This document shows, piece by piece, positions 26,005 through 36,300 of a stretch of 64,000 nucleotides of DNA. Under the pieces are notes generated by a model. That model saw nothing but the letters and a program-made list of their open reading frames with translations. It was not told the DNA's origin and made no database searches. The stretch is from assembly GCF_001293125.1 (NCBI RefSeq), contig NZ_CP009312.1, positions 1,339,447 to 1,403,446 on the forward strand, read 5' to 3'. This DNA is from Lawsonella clevelandensis. GTDB lineage: Bacteria; Actinomycetota; Actinomycetes; Mycobacteriales; Mycobacteriaceae. The stretch's first letter is position 1, and each line of letters opens with the position of its first letter. The position numbers and the translations under genes were made by a program.

Positions 26005-26010
26005 TAGGCT
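26005..26010 (+). promoter_or_regulatory. -10 element of leaderless purC promoter (TAGGCT)
   Basis: TAGGCT ends 6 bp before the purC ATG and there is no ribosome site between. Confidence 0.6.
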
Positions 26011-26016
26011 GACACT

Positions 26017-26910
26017 ATGCGTCCTCAACTTTCCGATTACAAGCATCTTTCCGCCGGTAAAGTCCGCGAGCTCTACGAAATCGATGGCAACACTCTGCTG
26101 ATGGTCGCCACCGACCGCATCTCCGCTTATGACTGGATTCTCAGTACCCCGGTCCCCGATAAGGGGCGTGTGCTCACCGCCATGAGCTTCCACTTCTTCG
26201 ATATGCTCGACTTCCCCAACCACCTAGCCGGTGGCCCGGAAGACGAGCGCATCCCCGAAGAGGTCCTCGGCCGCGCTATGGTCTGCAAGAAACTGGACAT
26301 GGTTCCAGTGGAATGCGTAGCCCGTGGCTACCTGACGGGTTCTGGCCTGGTCGACTACAACGCCACCCAGCATGTGTGCGGTGTGCCGTTGCCCACCGGA
26401 CTAGTGGAGTCCAGCCAGCTGCCCACCCCCATCTTCACCCCTGCTGCCAAAGCCGAGCTGGGCCAGCATGACGAAAACGTCACCCTCAAGCAGGTAGCCA
26501 CCATGGTGGGGGAGGAGCTGGCCGAAAAGCTCAAGGACGCCACCCTGCAGATCTACACCCAGGCTGCTACGGCTGCGAAGGAACGTGGCATTATCCTGGC
26601 CGATACCAAGTTCGAGTTCGGCCATGACAAGGACGGCACACTGGTTATTGGTGACGAGGTCCTTACCCCGGACTCTTCCCGCTACTGGCCGGCAGAGAGC
26701 TACCAGGAAGGCCAGGTGCAACCGAGTTTCGACAAGCAGTATGTGCGTGACTGGCTGACCAGCCCCGCCTCCGGATGGGACCGTGCAAGCGATACCCAGC
26801 CGCCGGCACTACCGGAGGATGTCATTGCCGCTACCCGCGCCCGCTACATCGAAGCCTATGAAAAGATCTCCGGTAAGAGCTTCACCGATTGGCCCGGTAG
26901 CGCTTTCTGA
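26017..26910 (+). CDS. purC: SAICAR synthetase
   Basis: This enzyme of 297 residues ligates aspartate to CAIR using ATP; its product is the substrate of PurB encoded just upstream. Typical features are [21 protein letters not shown] at the front, [58 protein letters not shown], and a C-terminal helix ending [12 protein letters not shown]. It is of the longer single-domain (Saccharomyces-like) form usual in actinobacteria. A GC-rich hairpin lies between it and ptrB. Confidence 0.96.
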   Translation: MRPQLSDYKHLSAGKVRELYEIDGNTLLMVATDRISAYDWILSTPVPDKGRVLTAMSFHFFDMLDFPNHLAGGPEDERIPEEVLGRAMVCKKLDMVPVECVARGYLTGSGLVDYNATQHVCGVPLPTGLVESSQLPTPIFTPAAKAELGQHDENVTLKQVATMVGEELAEKLKDATLQIYTQAATAAKERGIILADTKFEFGHDKDGTLVIGDEVLTPDSSRYWPAESYQEGQVQPSFDKQYVRDWLTSPASGWDRASDTQPPALPEDVIAATRARYIEAYEKISGKSFTDWPGSAF

Positions 26911-26972
26911 ACCGTTGGTATTCTTCCATTTTCCACAAGTGTGGAGCGCCGCCATGTGTCCCGCCTAGCCTC

Positions 26973-27009
26973 CCAGCCGGTCTGCCCCATCCGGGGACGG
27001 ACCGGCTGG
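26973..27009 (+). terminator. Long GC-rich hairpin between purC and ptrB
   Basis: CCAGCCGGTC (26973-26982) pairs perfectly with GACCGGCTGG (27000-27009), with a further CCCC/GGGG inner stem. No T run follows, so it may be a weak terminator or part of the ptrB leader. Confidence 0.5.
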
Positions 27010-27038
27010 TGCGCACTCACCCCCTTTGAAAGACCACT

Positions 27039-29261
27039 GTGAGCACTTTTCAGACTCCCAACACCCCGCTAACCCCTCCTCGTGCTGCCCGCCACCCCCA
27101 AGTGCGGGAAGTGCATGGCCGTCGCTTCGTCGACGATTACGAATGGTTACGGGACAAGGCTAACCCCGAGACTATCCACTACCTGGAGGCAGAAAACGCC
27201 TATACAGAACAGCAGACTGCTCACCTGAAACCCTTGCAGGAAAAGATCTTCCAAGAAATTCGGGGGCGTATTAAGGAAACTGACTTGTCAGTCCCCACCC
27301 GGCATAAAGGCTGGTGGCACTACGCCCGTACCCAGGAGGGCAAAGCCTACAGTGTGGTGTGCCGTCTCCCCGCGGGCCCTGCCGATGCCCCCGATGCGTG
27401 GGAACCTCCACAGCTCATCCCCGGCCAGCCTGTGGAAGGAGAAGAAGTTCTCCTCGACTGCAATGAGTTGGCGGAGGGCACTGACTTCTTCGCACTGGGA
27501 GGTGCCAGCGTCACCCTTGACGGGCGCTACCTGGCCTACCTCACCGATACGGTCGGCGACGAACGCTACAACCTCTACCTGCGCGATCTGGTGACGGGTG
27601 AACACCTCCCCGAGGTCATCACCAATATTGCCCCCGGTGCAGAGTGGTCCAACGACGGCACCTATCTTTTCTACCAGCGCGTCGATGAAGCCTGGCGGCC
27701 CGACTCGGTATGGCGGCACAAGCGTGGCACCGACCCGGTCGAGGATGTGAGGATCTTCCACGAGCCGGATGAACGCTACTGGGTGGGTATGGGCTCTACC
27801 CGCGACGAGAAGTACTTCACCATCGCAGTCTCTTCGAAGATCACTACCGAACTGTGGTTCCTTGACGCCGCCACCCCCGCGGGTGACTTCCAGTGTGTAC
27901 GCCCGCGTGAAGAAGGGGTCGAGTATGGAGTGGACCACTTCAGCCTCCCCGCCACCGACACCCAGCCCGCGCGAGACGGCTTCGTGGTGGTCCACAACGC
28001 CAGTGGCCCAAACTCCTGCGTAGCTCTCTCCGATACCTGGCAGTTGAGTGAGCTGGCATCCCTTAACGACCTGCCGCAACTCCTTCCGCATGACGATGCC
28101 GTGCGGATCGAGGACGTGGATGCTTTCACCGGCTACCTGGCCGTCTCCTACCGCAAGGACGCGCTGCCGCGCCTCGGCCTCATTTTCTTCGACCGCGCTC
28201 CAGCAGTGGGACAGGAGACGAGCCTGCTTGACCTCTGTGGGGAGATGCAGGATATCGAAGTGGGGGAGGAGCTTCCCAACATCGGTATTCATGCCAATCC
28301 AGAGCCGACGGCACCACTGCTGCGTCTCTCCTATGGTTCCTTCATCACCCCGCCGACGGTGGCTGATTATCGGCTCGCTGATGGTGCCCTCATTATCCGT
28401 AAGCAGGCGGAAGTGCAGGGTGGCTACGATGCCTCCCAGTACGAGCAAAAACGACTGTGGGCCACAGCTTCTGATGGAGAACGGATCCCCATTTCGCTGA
28501 TTTCCAAGAAGGGTACACACGGTACGGATCCGTACCGTCCCGAACCAGCTCCGCTACTGCTTTACGGTTACGGCTCCTATGAGGATTCACGAGACCCGGG
28601 GTTCTCGGTGTCACGCCTCAGCTACTTGGACCGCGGGATGGCGTTAGCTATCGCCCATGTGCGTGGTGGGGGAGAAATGGGGCGACGCTGGTATGACGAC
28701 GGCAAGCTGGACAAGAAGGTCAACACCTTCACAGATTTCATCGCCTCCGCTGATTACCTCATTGCGGAGGGCTACACTACGTCCCAACAGATGGTGGCCA
28801 ATGGTGGGTCTGCTGGTGGCCTGTTGATGGGCGCAGTCGCCAATATGGCACCAGATCGTTTTGTCGCTATCGAAGCAGATGTCCCCTTTGTTGACCCTCT
28901 CACCAGCATGTTGATGCCGGAGTTGCCGCTCACCGTCATCGAGTGGGATGAGTGGGGAGACCCGCTGCACGACCCCGCCATCTATGACCTGATGGCGAGC
29001 TATTCCCCTTACGAGAATGTCACTGCTCAGCAGTATCCGGCGATCCTCGCCACCACCAGTCTCAACGATACTCGCGTGCTGTATGTGGAACCTGCCAAAT
29101 GGGTGGCGCGACTGCGAGCGGTAGCGGGCCCCGTCACCGAGCATGAGATTCTGTTAAAGACAGAAATGAATGCTGGACATGGTGGCGTCTCCGGACGTTA
29201 TGCACGGTGGCAGCAGACGGCCTTTGAGCTGGCCTGGATGCTCTCACAAACAGGCCTCTGA
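27039..29261 (+). CDS. ptrB: Oligopeptidase B (S9A serine peptidase)
   Basis: This cytosolic prolyl-oligopeptidase-family enzyme of 740 residues cuts short peptides after basic residues. An N-terminal cap and beta-propeller (about residues 70-430, with LYLRDLVTGEHLPEV and WVGMGSTRDEKYF blades) is followed by the alpha/beta hydrolase domain. The triad is Ser591 in NGGSAGG, Asp677 in LNDTRVLYVEP and His714 in NAGHGG. The GTG start is accepted because it gives the common N-terminus and follows GAAAG at a usable distance. In C. glutamicum ptrB also lies beside purC, as I recall, so the location is conserved, though no purine role is known. Confidence 0.93.
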   Translation: MSTFQTPNTPLTPPRAARHPQVREVHGRRFVDDYEWLRDKANPETIHYLEAENAYTEQQTAHLKPLQEKIFQEIRGRIKETDLSVPTRHKGWWHYARTQEGKAYSVVCRLPAGPADAPDAWEPPQLIPGQPVEGEEVLLDCNELAEGTDFFALGGASVTLDGRYLAYLTDTVGDERYNLYLRDLVTGEHLPEVITNIAPGAEWSNDGTYLFYQRVDEAWRPDSVWRHKRGTDPVEDVRIFHEPDERYWVGMGSTRDEKYFTIAVSSKITTELWFLDAATPAGDFQCVRPREEGVEYGVDHFSLPATDTQPARDGFVVVHNASGPNSCVALSDTWQLSELASLNDLPQLLPHDDAVRIEDVDAFTGYLAVSYRKDALPRLGLIFFDRAPAVGQETSLLDLCGEMQDIEVGEELPNIGIHANPEPTAPLLRLSYGSFITPPTVADYRLADGALIIRKQAEVQGGYDASQYEQKRLWATASDGERIPISLISKKGTHGTDPYRPEPAPLLLYGYGSYEDSRDPGFSVSRLSYLDRGMALAIAHVRGGGEMGRRWYDDGKLDKKVNTFTDFIASADYLIAEGYTTSQQMVANGGSAGGLLMGAVANMAPDRFVAIEADVPFVDPLTSMLMPELPLTVIEWDEWGDPLHDPAIYDLMASYSPYENVTAQQYPAILATTSLNDTRVLYVEPAKWVARLRAVAGPVTEHEILLKTEMNAGHGGVSGRYARWQQTAFELAWMLSQTGL

Positions 29262-29355
29262 GCATTATAGAAACGAGCTCCTGCAGAGTAAACTGTGGGT
29301 GAAATCCTTGTTTTTTCAAGGTTCCACCGTGACGTCCATGTAAGAGGAGAAGAGC

Positions 29356-29604
29356 GTGGCTCGCGTAGTAGTCGATGTGACGATCAAGCCGGTAATCCTG
29401 GACCCCCAGGGCAAAGCCATTTTGGGCGCAATTAAGCGCCTGGGATACGAAGGCTTTGACGATGTTCGCCAGGGCAAGCACTTTGAGCTGGAGGTGGCCG
29501 ATAGTGTCACCGACGCCCAGCTCGAGGAGATTGCCGAGAGCCTGCTCACCAACACGGTGATTGAGGAGTACGTCGTCCGTCGCGTGGAGAACGAGGCGGA
29601 ATAA
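29356..29604 (+). CDS. purS: Phosphoribosylformylglycinamidine synthase subunit PurS
   Basis: This 82-residue protein bridges PurQ and PurL in the three-part FGAM synthase. It has the family sequence ARVVVDVTIKPVILDPQGKAI and the end NTVIEEYVVRRVE. The GTG start is set by AGGAG at 29344-29349. A -10 box TAAACT at about 29287-29292 and a small CCTTG/CAAGG hairpin around a T-run lie in the 94-bp gap upstream, so purSQL starts a new transcript with a leader of about 60 nt. Confidence 0.93.
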   Translation: MARVVVDVTIKPVILDPQGKAILGAIKRLGYEGFDDVRQGKHFELEVADSVTDAQLEEIAESLLTNTVIEEYVVRRVENEAE

Positions 29605-29607
29605 CCT

Positions 29608-30285
29608 ATGGCGACCCGAGTTGGTGTAATTACTTTCCCGGGCACCCTCGACGATGTCGATGCTGCCCGTGCCGTGGAGTACGCCGGAGCTGAAGCTGTG
29701 TCCCTGTGGCACGCCGACTCTGACCTCAAGAACGTTGAAGCAGTAGTTGTCCCCGGAGGTTTCTCCTACGGCGACTACCTGCGCTGTGGCGCTATCGCCT
29801 CCCACGCCCCCGTCATGCGGGAAGTGGTTGAGGCCGCCAAGAAAGGCATGCCCGTCCTGGGTATCTGCAACGGCTTCCAGATCCTCACCGAATCTGGCCT
29901 GCTGCCTGGTGCCCTCACCCGTAACCAGGACCGCCGCTTCATCTGCCGTGTGCAGCCCCTCGAAGTGTGCACTGCCGATACTGCCTGGACCAGCCGTTTC
30001 AACAAGGGCGACATTATGACCGTCATCCTGAAGTCTGGGGAAGGTCGCTACGTCGCCGAACCCGACACCCTGAAGATGCTGGAAGAAGAGGGCCGCGTGG
30101 TCTTCCGCTACGCCGATGAAACCCTCAACGGCTCCGCCAACGACATTGCCGGTGTGTGTTCTGAAAATGGTCGCGTCGTCGGCCTCATGCCGCACCCTGA
30201 GCACGCCATCGACACGATGACCGGCCCCACCACGGACGGCCTCACCATGTTTAAGTCCGCCCTTGACGCCGTCCTTTCGGTCTAG
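29608..30285 (+). CDS. purQ: Phosphoribosylformylglycinamidine synthase subunit PurQ
   Basis: This glutaminase subunit of 225 residues supplies ammonia to PurL. The class I amidotransferase triad is visible: Cys87 in LGICNGFQ, with His196 and Glu198 in [25 protein letters not shown] forms the oxyanion region. It starts 3 bp after purS and ends 28 bp before purL, in the order S-Q-L normal for Gram-positives. Confidence 0.96.
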   Translation: MATRVGVITFPGTLDDVDAARAVEYAGAEAVSLWHADSDLKNVEAVVVPGGFSYGDYLRCGAIASHAPVMREVVEAAKKGMPVLGICNGFQILTESGLLPGALTRNQDRRFICRVQPLEVCTADTAWTSRFNKGDIMTVILKSGEGRYVAEPDTLKMLEEEGRVVFRYADETLNGSANDIAGVCSENGRVVGLMPHPEHAIDTMTGPTTDGLTMFKSALDAVLSV

Positions 30286-30313
30286 CGTTCCCACCGGAAA
30301 GGATTGATGAGAG

Positions 30314-32614
30314 ATGTCTGAACAGCAGCAGCTTGATACCGTTGCCTACGCGGCAGCCACCCCCGACATGGAACAGCCCTGGAAGGAACTCGGCCTCAAA
30401 GAAGACGAGTACCTACGCATCCGCGAAATCCTCGGCCGTCGCCCCACCGACGCAGAACTCGCCATGTACTCCATCATGTGGTCCGAACACTGCTCCTACA
30501 AGTCCTCCAAGGTGCATCTGGGCTACTTCGGTGAGACCATGACCGACGAGATGCGCCAGAACCTCCTTGCCGGTATCGGTGAAAACGCCGGCGTCGTCTC
30601 CATCGGCGATGACTGGGCCGTCACCTTCAAGGTCGAATCCCATAACCACCCGTCCTACGTGGAGCCCTATCAAGGTGCCGCCACCGGTGTCGGCGGTATC
30701 GTCCGTGACATCATGGCCATGGGTGCCCGCCCCGTTGCCGTCATGGACCAGCTCCGCTTCGGCACCTCCGATGCCACCGACACCAAGCGTGTCCTCCCCG
30801 GCGTGGTTGCCGGCGTTGGTGGCTACGGCAACTGCTTGGGCCTCCCCAACATTGGCGGCGAAACCGTCTTCGACGACACCTACGCCGGTAACCCGCTCGT
30901 CAACGCCCTCTGTGTGGGCACCATGCGAGTAGACGACCTACACCTGGCCTTCGCCTCCGGCAAGGGCAACAAGGTTATCCTCTTCGGATCCGCCACCGGC
31001 CTCGACGGTATCGGCGGCGTCTCCGTGCTGGCCTCCGAAACCTTCGACGACACCCCCGACGAGACCGGTGCTAAGCCGCACAAGAAGCTCCCGTCGGTAC
31101 AGGTGGGCGACCCCTTCGCCGAGAAGGTCCTCATCGAATGCTGCCTCGACCTCTACCACGCCGGTGTGGTCGTCGGTATTCAGGACCTGGGTGGCGCCGG
31201 TCTCTCCTGCGCCACCTCTGAGCTCGCTGCCGCCGGTGATGGCGGCATGCATGTGGATCTTGACAAAGTCCCCATGCGTGCCAAGGGCATGACCCCGGCA
31301 GAAGTGCTCTCCTCCGAATCCCAGGAACGCATGTGTGCCGTCGTTGCCCCCGAAAACGTCGATGCCTTCATGGCCATCTGCGACAAGTGGGATGTGCAAG
31401 CCACCGTCATCGGTGAAGTGACCGACGGTGACCACCTTGTCATCGACTGGTACGGCGAAACCGTGGTCGACGCCGTCGCCCACACCATCGCCCACGAAGG
31501 ACCGGTCTACAACCGCCCCATCGAATACCCCGCATGGCAGGACGCCCTCAAGGCCGACACCACCGCCCAGCTGGCCCGCCCCGCCGACGCCGACGAACTG
31601 CGCGACACCCTCTACCAGATGCTGGCCTGCGAGGACCTTTGCTCGCGCCGCTTCGTAGTAGAGCAGTACGACCGCTACGTGCGCGGTAACACCATCGAGG
31701 CAGAAAACGCCGACGCCGGCGTGCTCCGTATCGACGAAAAGACCGGCCGCGGCATCGCCCTGGCCACCGACGCCTCGGGCCGCTACACCTACCTGGACCC
31801 CTACACCGGCGCCCAGCTGGCTTTCGCCGAGGCCTACCGCAACGTCGCCGCCACTGGTGCCCGCCCCGTCGCTGTCACCAACTGTCTCAACTTCGGCAAC
31901 CCCGAAGAACCCGCCATCATGTGGCAGTTCAAGGAAGCCGTACACGGACTCGCCGACGCCTGTGCCTACTGCGCCATCCCCGTCACCGGCGGCAACGTCT
32001 CCTTCTACAACAAGACCGGCGACACCTCCATCCTGCCAACCCCGCTGGCCGGCGTGCTGGGTGTTATAGACAATGTTGACGACGCCATCGGGACTGCCTT
32101 CGGCTCCGCCCCCATGGAAAGCATCTTCCTGCTGGGCGAAACCAAGGATGAATTCGACGGCTCCATCTGGGCCAAGACTGTGCACCAGCACCTCGGTGGG
32201 GTGCCGCCGCGGGTCGATCTCGCCCACGAGAAGAAGCTCGCCGAATTCATGGTGGAAGCTGCCAAGGCCGGCACAGTCTCCGCCGCCCACGATCTCTCCG
32301 AAGGCGGCCTCGCCCAGGCTGTCGTCGAGTCGGCGCTCAGCGGCAACGTCGGTGTCACCATCACCCTGCCGGAAGGCTCCGACCCGTTCGTCCAGCTGTT
32401 CTCCGAATCTGCAGGCCGTATCCTCGTTGCTGTTCCCCGCGATCAGGAAACAGCCTTCACCGCACAGGTGGAGGAGTACGGTCTGCCTTGCACCCGCATC
32501 GGTGTGGTGGAAGAATCCGCCACCGTCACCGTGCAGGGTCAGCTCGCAGAGAGGCTGGAAGACCTGCGTCAGGCCTGGGAGGGTACTCTCCCCGCCCTGT
32601 TCGCGAACGCATAA
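30314..32614 (+). CDS. purL: Phosphoribosylformylglycinamidine synthase subunit PurL
   Basis: This is the small (766-residue) PurL that makes FGAM from FGAR, ATP and ammonia delivered by PurQ through PurS. Landmarks are [12 protein letters not shown] near residue 55, [55 protein letters not shown], then the second half with [23 protein letters not shown] and [22 protein letters not shown] precedes the ATG. It is not the large fused form found in proteobacteria, in keeping with the separate purS and purQ. Confidence 0.96.
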   Translation: MSEQQQLDTVAYAAATPDMEQPWKELGLKEDEYLRIREILGRRPTDAELAMYSIMWSEHCSYKSSKVHLGYFGETMTDEMRQNLLAGIGENAGVVSIGDDWAVTFKVESHNHPSYVEPYQGAATGVGGIVRDIMAMGARPVAVMDQLRFGTSDATDTKRVLPGVVAGVGGYGNCLGLPNIGGETVFDDTYAGNPLVNALCVGTMRVDDLHLAFASGKGNKVILFGSATGLDGIGGVSVLASETFDDTPDETGAKPHKKLPSVQVGDPFAEKVLIECCLDLYHAGVVVGIQDLGGAGLSCATSELAAAGDGGMHVDLDKVPMRAKGMTPAEVLSSESQERMCAVVAPENVDAFMAICDKWDVQATVIGEVTDGDHLVIDWYGETVVDAVAHTIAHEGPVYNRPIEYPAWQDALKADTTAQLARPADADELRDTLYQMLACEDLCSRRFVVEQYDRYVRGNTIEAENADAGVLRIDEKTGRGIALATDASGRYTYLDPYTGAQLAFAEAYRNVAATGARPVAVTNCLNFGNPEEPAIMWQFKEAVHGLADACAYCAIPVTGGNVSFYNKTGDTSILPTPLAGVLGVIDNVDDAIGTAFGSAPMESIFLLGETKDEFDGSIWAKTVHQHLGGVPPRVDLAHEKKLAEFMVEAAKAGTVSAAHDLSEGGLAQAVVESALSGNVGVTITLPEGSDPFVQLFSESAGRILVAVPRDQETAFTAQVEEYGLPCTRIGVVEESATVTVQGQLAERLEDLRQAWEGTLPALFANA

Positions 32615-32622
32615 CCCGTAGC

Positions 32623-33021
32623 GTGCCCCGCACGGCACCGTCCCCGACGGATCTTCGCGCCGTCATCCTCAGTATCCTGCCCTGGATTGAGGATGACGGC
32701 GCTGCCGTGCCCCCACGCACCGCCCCCCACTACCGCACCATCGCAGAGGCGGTGCGTGGATCCGCACATACTCTCGCCGAGCTTGCCCCCGGCCACTGTG
32801 TGGAAGTCCGTATCCCGCCTTTCGTCGCGGTGCAATGCGTGGAAGGGCCGCGGCACACCCGCGGTACTCCACCCAATGTGGTGCAAACCGACCCCCACAC
32901 CTGGCTGCGCCTCGTTACCGGCCAAGAACGGTGGGAGGACGTTGCCCCATCCCGCCTGAGCGCCTCCGGAAGTCGTGCCGGAGAGATCGCCCACTGGCTG
33001 CCCATAGTGCCAGCGAACTGA
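32623..33021 (+). CDS. Small protein between purL and purF, sterol-carrier-like
   Basis: This 132-residue protein starts at a GTG 8 bp after purL. The sequence PRTAPSPTDLRAVILSILPWI, then HCVEVRIPPFVAVQCVEGPRHTRGTPPNVVQTDPHTWLRLVTG, and GSRAGEIAHWLPIV resemble the short sterol-carrier-family proteins commonly found between purL and purF in actinobacteria. No signal peptide or membrane helix is seen. Its function is not known; the position argues for a link to the purine operon or simple co-transcription. The start is inferred from the gap to purL. Confidence 0.75.
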   Translation: MPRTAPSPTDLRAVILSILPWIEDDGAAVPPRTAPHYRTIAEAVRGSAHTLAELAPGHCVEVRIPPFVAVQCVEGPRHTRGTPPNVVQTDPHTWLRLVTGQERWEDVAPSRLSASGSRAGEIAHWLPIVPAN

Positions 33022-33050
33022 CTAACGAGACGACTACCAAGAAAGGTACG

Positions 33051-34613
33051 ATGAGTACCATGACCAGCCCCCTGGACGACCTGGGAGAGCAGAAGCCCCG
33101 CGAAGAATGTGGCGTCTTCGCAGTCTGGGCTCCCGAGGAAGATGTCGCAAAGCTGACCTTCTATGGCCTGTTTGCACTGCAACACCGCGGCCAGGAAGCC
33201 GCCGGTATCGCCGTCGGTGACGGCCACCAAACGATCGTCTTTAAAGACCTTGGCCTGGTAAACCAGGTCTTCGACGAGCAAACCCTCCAGGCCATGCGCG
33301 GCAATGTTGCGATCGGCCACACTCGCTACTCCACCACCGGTGCTTCCAGCTGGGAAAACGCCCAGCCCATGTTCCGGTCCACCGGCGAAGGTACTGGCGT
33401 GGCGCTGGCCCATAATGGCAACCTCGTCAACACCACCGCACTTAAGCGGCGCGCTGTCCAACTCGGCATCATGCCGGAAAATAAACTGGCCGGCTGTGCC
33501 TCCGACACCGACGTTGTGGCCTCACTGCTGGCCCATACCGCTGTCAACCAAGGGCTGGAAGAAGCCGCCCTGCATCTTCTTCCCAAAGTTGAGGGCGCCT
33601 TCTGCTTCGTCATGTGCGACACCGACACCATCTATGCTGCGCGCGACCCCTACGGGGTGCGTCCCCTCAGCCTGGGCCGGCTGGAGCGCGGCTGGGTGGT
33701 CGCGTCCGAAACCTGCGCCCTCGATATCGTGGGTGCCTCTTACGTGCGCGATATTGAACCCGGCGAGTTCGTCACCATTAATGCCACCGGCGTGCACTCG
33801 CGTCGCTTTGCCGAGCCGCGCCATGCCCGCTGTATCTTCGAGCATGTCTACCTGGCCCGCCCCGACTCCTTCCTGAACGGGCGCTCGGTCAATGCGGCCC
33901 GGGTGGAGATTGGTCGCAGCCTCGCCCGCGAGCACCCCTGCGATGGCGATCTCGTCATTCCGGTTCCGGAGTCCGGTACCCCTGCTGCGGTAGGTTACGC
34001 GCAAGAATCTGGTATTCCTTTCGCACAGGGTCTCACCAAGAACTCCTATGTTGGCCGTACCTTCATTCAGCCCTCTCAGACCATCCGCCAACTGGGTATA
34101 CGTCTTAAGCTTAACCCACTGCGCGAAGTGATCCGCGGGAAGCGGCTGGTGGTCGTGGATGATTCCATTGTGCGTGGCAATACCCAGCGTGCCCTGGTGA
34201 GTATGCTGCGGGAAGCCGGCGCGGCGGAGGTCCATGTCCGTATTGCCTCCCCGCCGGTGAAGTGGCCCTGCTTCTACGGCATTGACTTCGCCTCCCCGGC
34301 AGAGCTCATTGCCAACGGCGTGGATGATGCCGATGACATTCTGGAAGGTGTGCGGCGGGCGATCGGTGCCGATTCGCTGGGCTTCGTCTCCCAGGAGTCG
34401 ATGGTCAACTCCACCTGTCAGCCGGCCAACGAAATGTGCTGTGCCTGCTTTGATGGTCAGTACCCCATTAAACTTCCCCCGGAGAATCCGCTGGTGAAGC
34501 CCCTTCTGCACATGAAGGGTGCCAACTGTGTGGTGGCCTCCGATACCCAGGTGCCAGACGATCTGCTGGACCTAGTAGAACCTGAAGAACAGATCACCAA
34601 CACCCTGCAGTAA
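33051..34613 (+). CDS. purF: Amidophosphoribosyltransferase
   Basis: This is the first enzyme of purine synthesis: PRPP plus glutamine gives phosphoribosylamine. The ATG at 33051 follows GAAAGG and gives 520 residues. An open frame back to 32835 overlaps the preceding gene and is not used. The nucleophile Cys20 in REECGVFAVW becomes N-terminal after removal of the 19-residue propeptide. The glutaminase domain (LQHRGQEAAGI, GHTRYSTTG, LAHNGNLVNT) is followed by the phosphoribosyltransferase domain with VVVDDSIVRGNT. C-terminal cysteines (STCQPANEMCCACF) resemble those that hold the iron-sulfur cluster in the B. subtilis enzyme; that is inference. Confidence 0.96.
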   Translation: MSTMTSPLDDLGEQKPREECGVFAVWAPEEDVAKLTFYGLFALQHRGQEAAGIAVGDGHQTIVFKDLGLVNQVFDEQTLQAMRGNVAIGHTRYSTTGASSWENAQPMFRSTGEGTGVALAHNGNLVNTTALKRRAVQLGIMPENKLAGCASDTDVVASLLAHTAVNQGLEEAALHLLPKVEGAFCFVMCDTDTIYAARDPYGVRPLSLGRLERGWVVASETCALDIVGASYVRDIEPGEFVTINATGVHSRRFAEPRHARCIFEHVYLARPDSFLNGRSVNAARVEIGRSLAREHPCDGDLVIPVPESGTPAAVGYAQESGIPFAQGLTKNSYVGRTFIQPSQTIRQLGIRLKLNPLREVIRGKRLVVVDDSIVRGNTQRALVSMLREAGAAEVHVRIASPPVKWPCFYGIDFASPAELIANGVDDADDILEGVRRAIGADSLGFVSQESMVNSTCQPANEMCCACFDGQYPIKLPPENPLVKPLLHMKGANCVVASDTQVPDDLLDLVEPEEQITNTLQ

Positions 34614-34628
34614 AGAAGTGAGTGTCTC

Positions 34629-35708
34629 ATGAGTGTGGAAAACCCCCAGTCGCAAGGGATGTCCTACGCCCAAGCTGGTGTCGATATTGAAGCAGGCGAT
34701 AAAGCAGTTGAGCTTTTCGCACCGCTCGCCAAGAAGGCCACCCGGCCCGAGGTACGCGGTGGGCTAGGCGGCTTCGCCGGCCTTTTCGCCCTCGGCACCC
34801 ACTACAAGGAGCCGCTGTTGGCAGCCTCCTCCGACGGTGTTGGTACCAAGATTGACATTGCCCGCCAGATGGAGATCTACAATACGGTGGGTCTTGACCT
34901 GGTCGCTATGGTCGTGGACGACCTGGTGGTGTGCGGTGCGGAGCCGCTCTTCCTGCAAGACTACATCTCCATTGGCCATGTGGTGCCGGAGACAGTCGCC
35001 AAGCTGGTGGAGGGCATTGCGGAGGGCTGTGTGCGGTCTGGTTGCGCCCTGTTGGGTGGGGAAACCGCTGAGCACCCCGGGCTGATGGCCCCCGATGAGT
35101 TCGACTTGGCGGCTACTGGCGTGGGTGTGGTGGAAGCCGCTGACGTGTTGGGCCCGGAGCAGGTGAAGGCCGGCGATGTCTGCATCGCTATGGCGTCCTC
35201 GGGTCTGCACTCGAATGGCTACTCGCTGGCCCGGAAGGTGTTGCTGGATATGGCCGGTCTGCCCCTGGATGCCCAGGTGGAAGAGTTCGGCCGGACGGTG
35301 GGCGAAGAGCTGTTGGAGCCCACCCACATTTACGCCAAGGACTGCCTGGCGGTGATGGCAGAAGCGCAGGTTCACACGTTCTGTCACGTCACTGGTGGCG
35401 GTCTGGTCGGCAACCTGGCACGCGTTATTCCGGATGGACTTACCGCCGATCTGGACCGCGCTACCTGGAACCCGGGTGCGGTGTTCCGTGTCATCCAGAA
35501 GGAAGGCCGCGTGGAGCGTGCCGACATGGAGCAGACCTTCAATATGGGTGTGGGTATGGTTGCTGTGGTGGCCTCGGAGGATGTGGACCGGGCCATGGCT
35601 GTGCTGACTGCCCGCCATATTGATTCGTGGGTGCTGGGCGAGGTCCGTGTGGCTGAGGATGCCAGTGCGCCCCGCGCCACTCTGCGTGGTAACCATCCGC
35701 GCTTCTAG
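34629..35708 (+). CDS. purM: Phosphoribosylformylglycinamidine cyclo-ligase
   Basis: This 359-residue enzyme closes the imidazole ring (FGAM to AIR). Typical features are SYAQAGVDIEAGDKAV at the front, GGFAGLFAL, the PurM signature SSDGVGTKIDIA, LVVCGAEPLFLQDY, GGETAEHPGLM, and HVTGGGLVGNLARVIP. It lies 15 bp after purF and ends the purine run, with a terminator at 35793. It is a structural cousin of PurL but lacks the second half. Confidence 0.96.
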   Translation: MSVENPQSQGMSYAQAGVDIEAGDKAVELFAPLAKKATRPEVRGGLGGFAGLFALGTHYKEPLLAASSDGVGTKIDIARQMEIYNTVGLDLVAMVVDDLVVCGAEPLFLQDYISIGHVVPETVAKLVEGIAEGCVRSGCALLGGETAEHPGLMAPDEFDLAATGVGVVEAADVLGPEQVKAGDVCIAMASSGLHSNGYSLARKVLLDMAGLPLDAQVEEFGRTVGEELLEPTHIYAKDCLAVMAEAQVHTFCHVTGGGLVGNLARVIPDGLTADLDRATWNPGAVFRVIQKEGRVERADMEQTFNMGVGMVAVVASEDVDRAMAVLTARHIDSWVLGEVRVAEDASAPRATLRGNHPRF

Positions 35709-35792
35709 GTGCGCCCGCCGCCGGCTACTGGTCATTTGAGAGGGTGACGGGTTCGGTTGGGGCTGCTGGGGGTGGTTGCAGGCGCGAACGTG

Positions 35793-35824
35793 AAGGAGCT
35801 CCGTTTGTTTGGACGGAGCTCCTT
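35793..35824 (+). terminator. Terminator of the purine operon
   Basis: An 11-bp perfect stem AAGGAGCTCCG with a 10-nt T-rich loop is followed by TATGTTGTAG. The rest of the 35709-35977 gap holds no gene that I can support. Confidence 0.75.
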
Positions 35825-35977
35825 TATGTTGTAGTGCGTTGGGGGGACGTATGACTGGGGGCGTACGCCTGAAAAAGGGTAAAAGCTACCGTCACCTGTC
35901 TAGCAGGGTGAGGGCACGGTGAGGCTACTCGTCACCGAAAAAGGATGGGGTGGAAAAACATTCAGCGTGCGGGCTGG

Positions 35978-36187
35978 TCATTGCCAATCTGCGTATTTCT
36001 TGTACTGATCGTCGTCACCGTCATCGGCGTCGTCGTACTCGTCCGCCCACTTATCGACGTAGAGATCGTCATCCCCGGAGGAGCCTGACAGCTCACGCTG
36101 GAGGCTTTCAAAATCTGTCTCAGGAGAGTTGTACTTCAACTGGCGAGCAACTTTGGCCTGCTTCGCCTTGGCACGGCCGCGGCCCAT
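35978..36187 (-). CDS. DUF3073 family protein (69 aa)
   Basis: This short cytosolic protein is found across actinobacteria. The N-terminus is basic (MGRGRAKAKQAKVARQLKY) and the C-terminus very acidic (DEYDDADDGDDDQYKKY). The family has no known function. AAGGGGG precedes the ATG. It is usually located next to purM and YgfZ, as here. The charge split would fit a nucleic-acid or ribosome-associated role, which is only a guess. Confidence 0.9.
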   Translation of the reverse strand: MGRGRAKAKQAKVARQLKYNSPETDFESLQRELSGSSGDDDLYVDKWADEYDDADDGDDDQYKKYADWQ

Positions 36188-36300
36188 GGCCTGACCCCCT
36201 TGAAATGTGGATGGCTCTCACTTGTGTGAGTCACCGAATGCTTTAAGTATGTTCCTGGCAACTAGGATACCGGTTTTCCCTCCAAAATTCCTTTTTCGCG

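Noticed and set aside
27288-28520. 410-codon minus-strand frame opposite ptrB
   Set aside because: Shadow of ptrB, no motifs or ribosome site.
30938-32638. Long minus-strand open frame (566 codons) opposite purL
   Set aside because: It is antisense to a fully conserved PurL; composition is Gly/Val-rich with no recognisable domain.
32835-33050. N-terminal extension of purF
   Set aside because: It overlaps the preceding small gene in another frame; the catalytic Cys would be misplaced.
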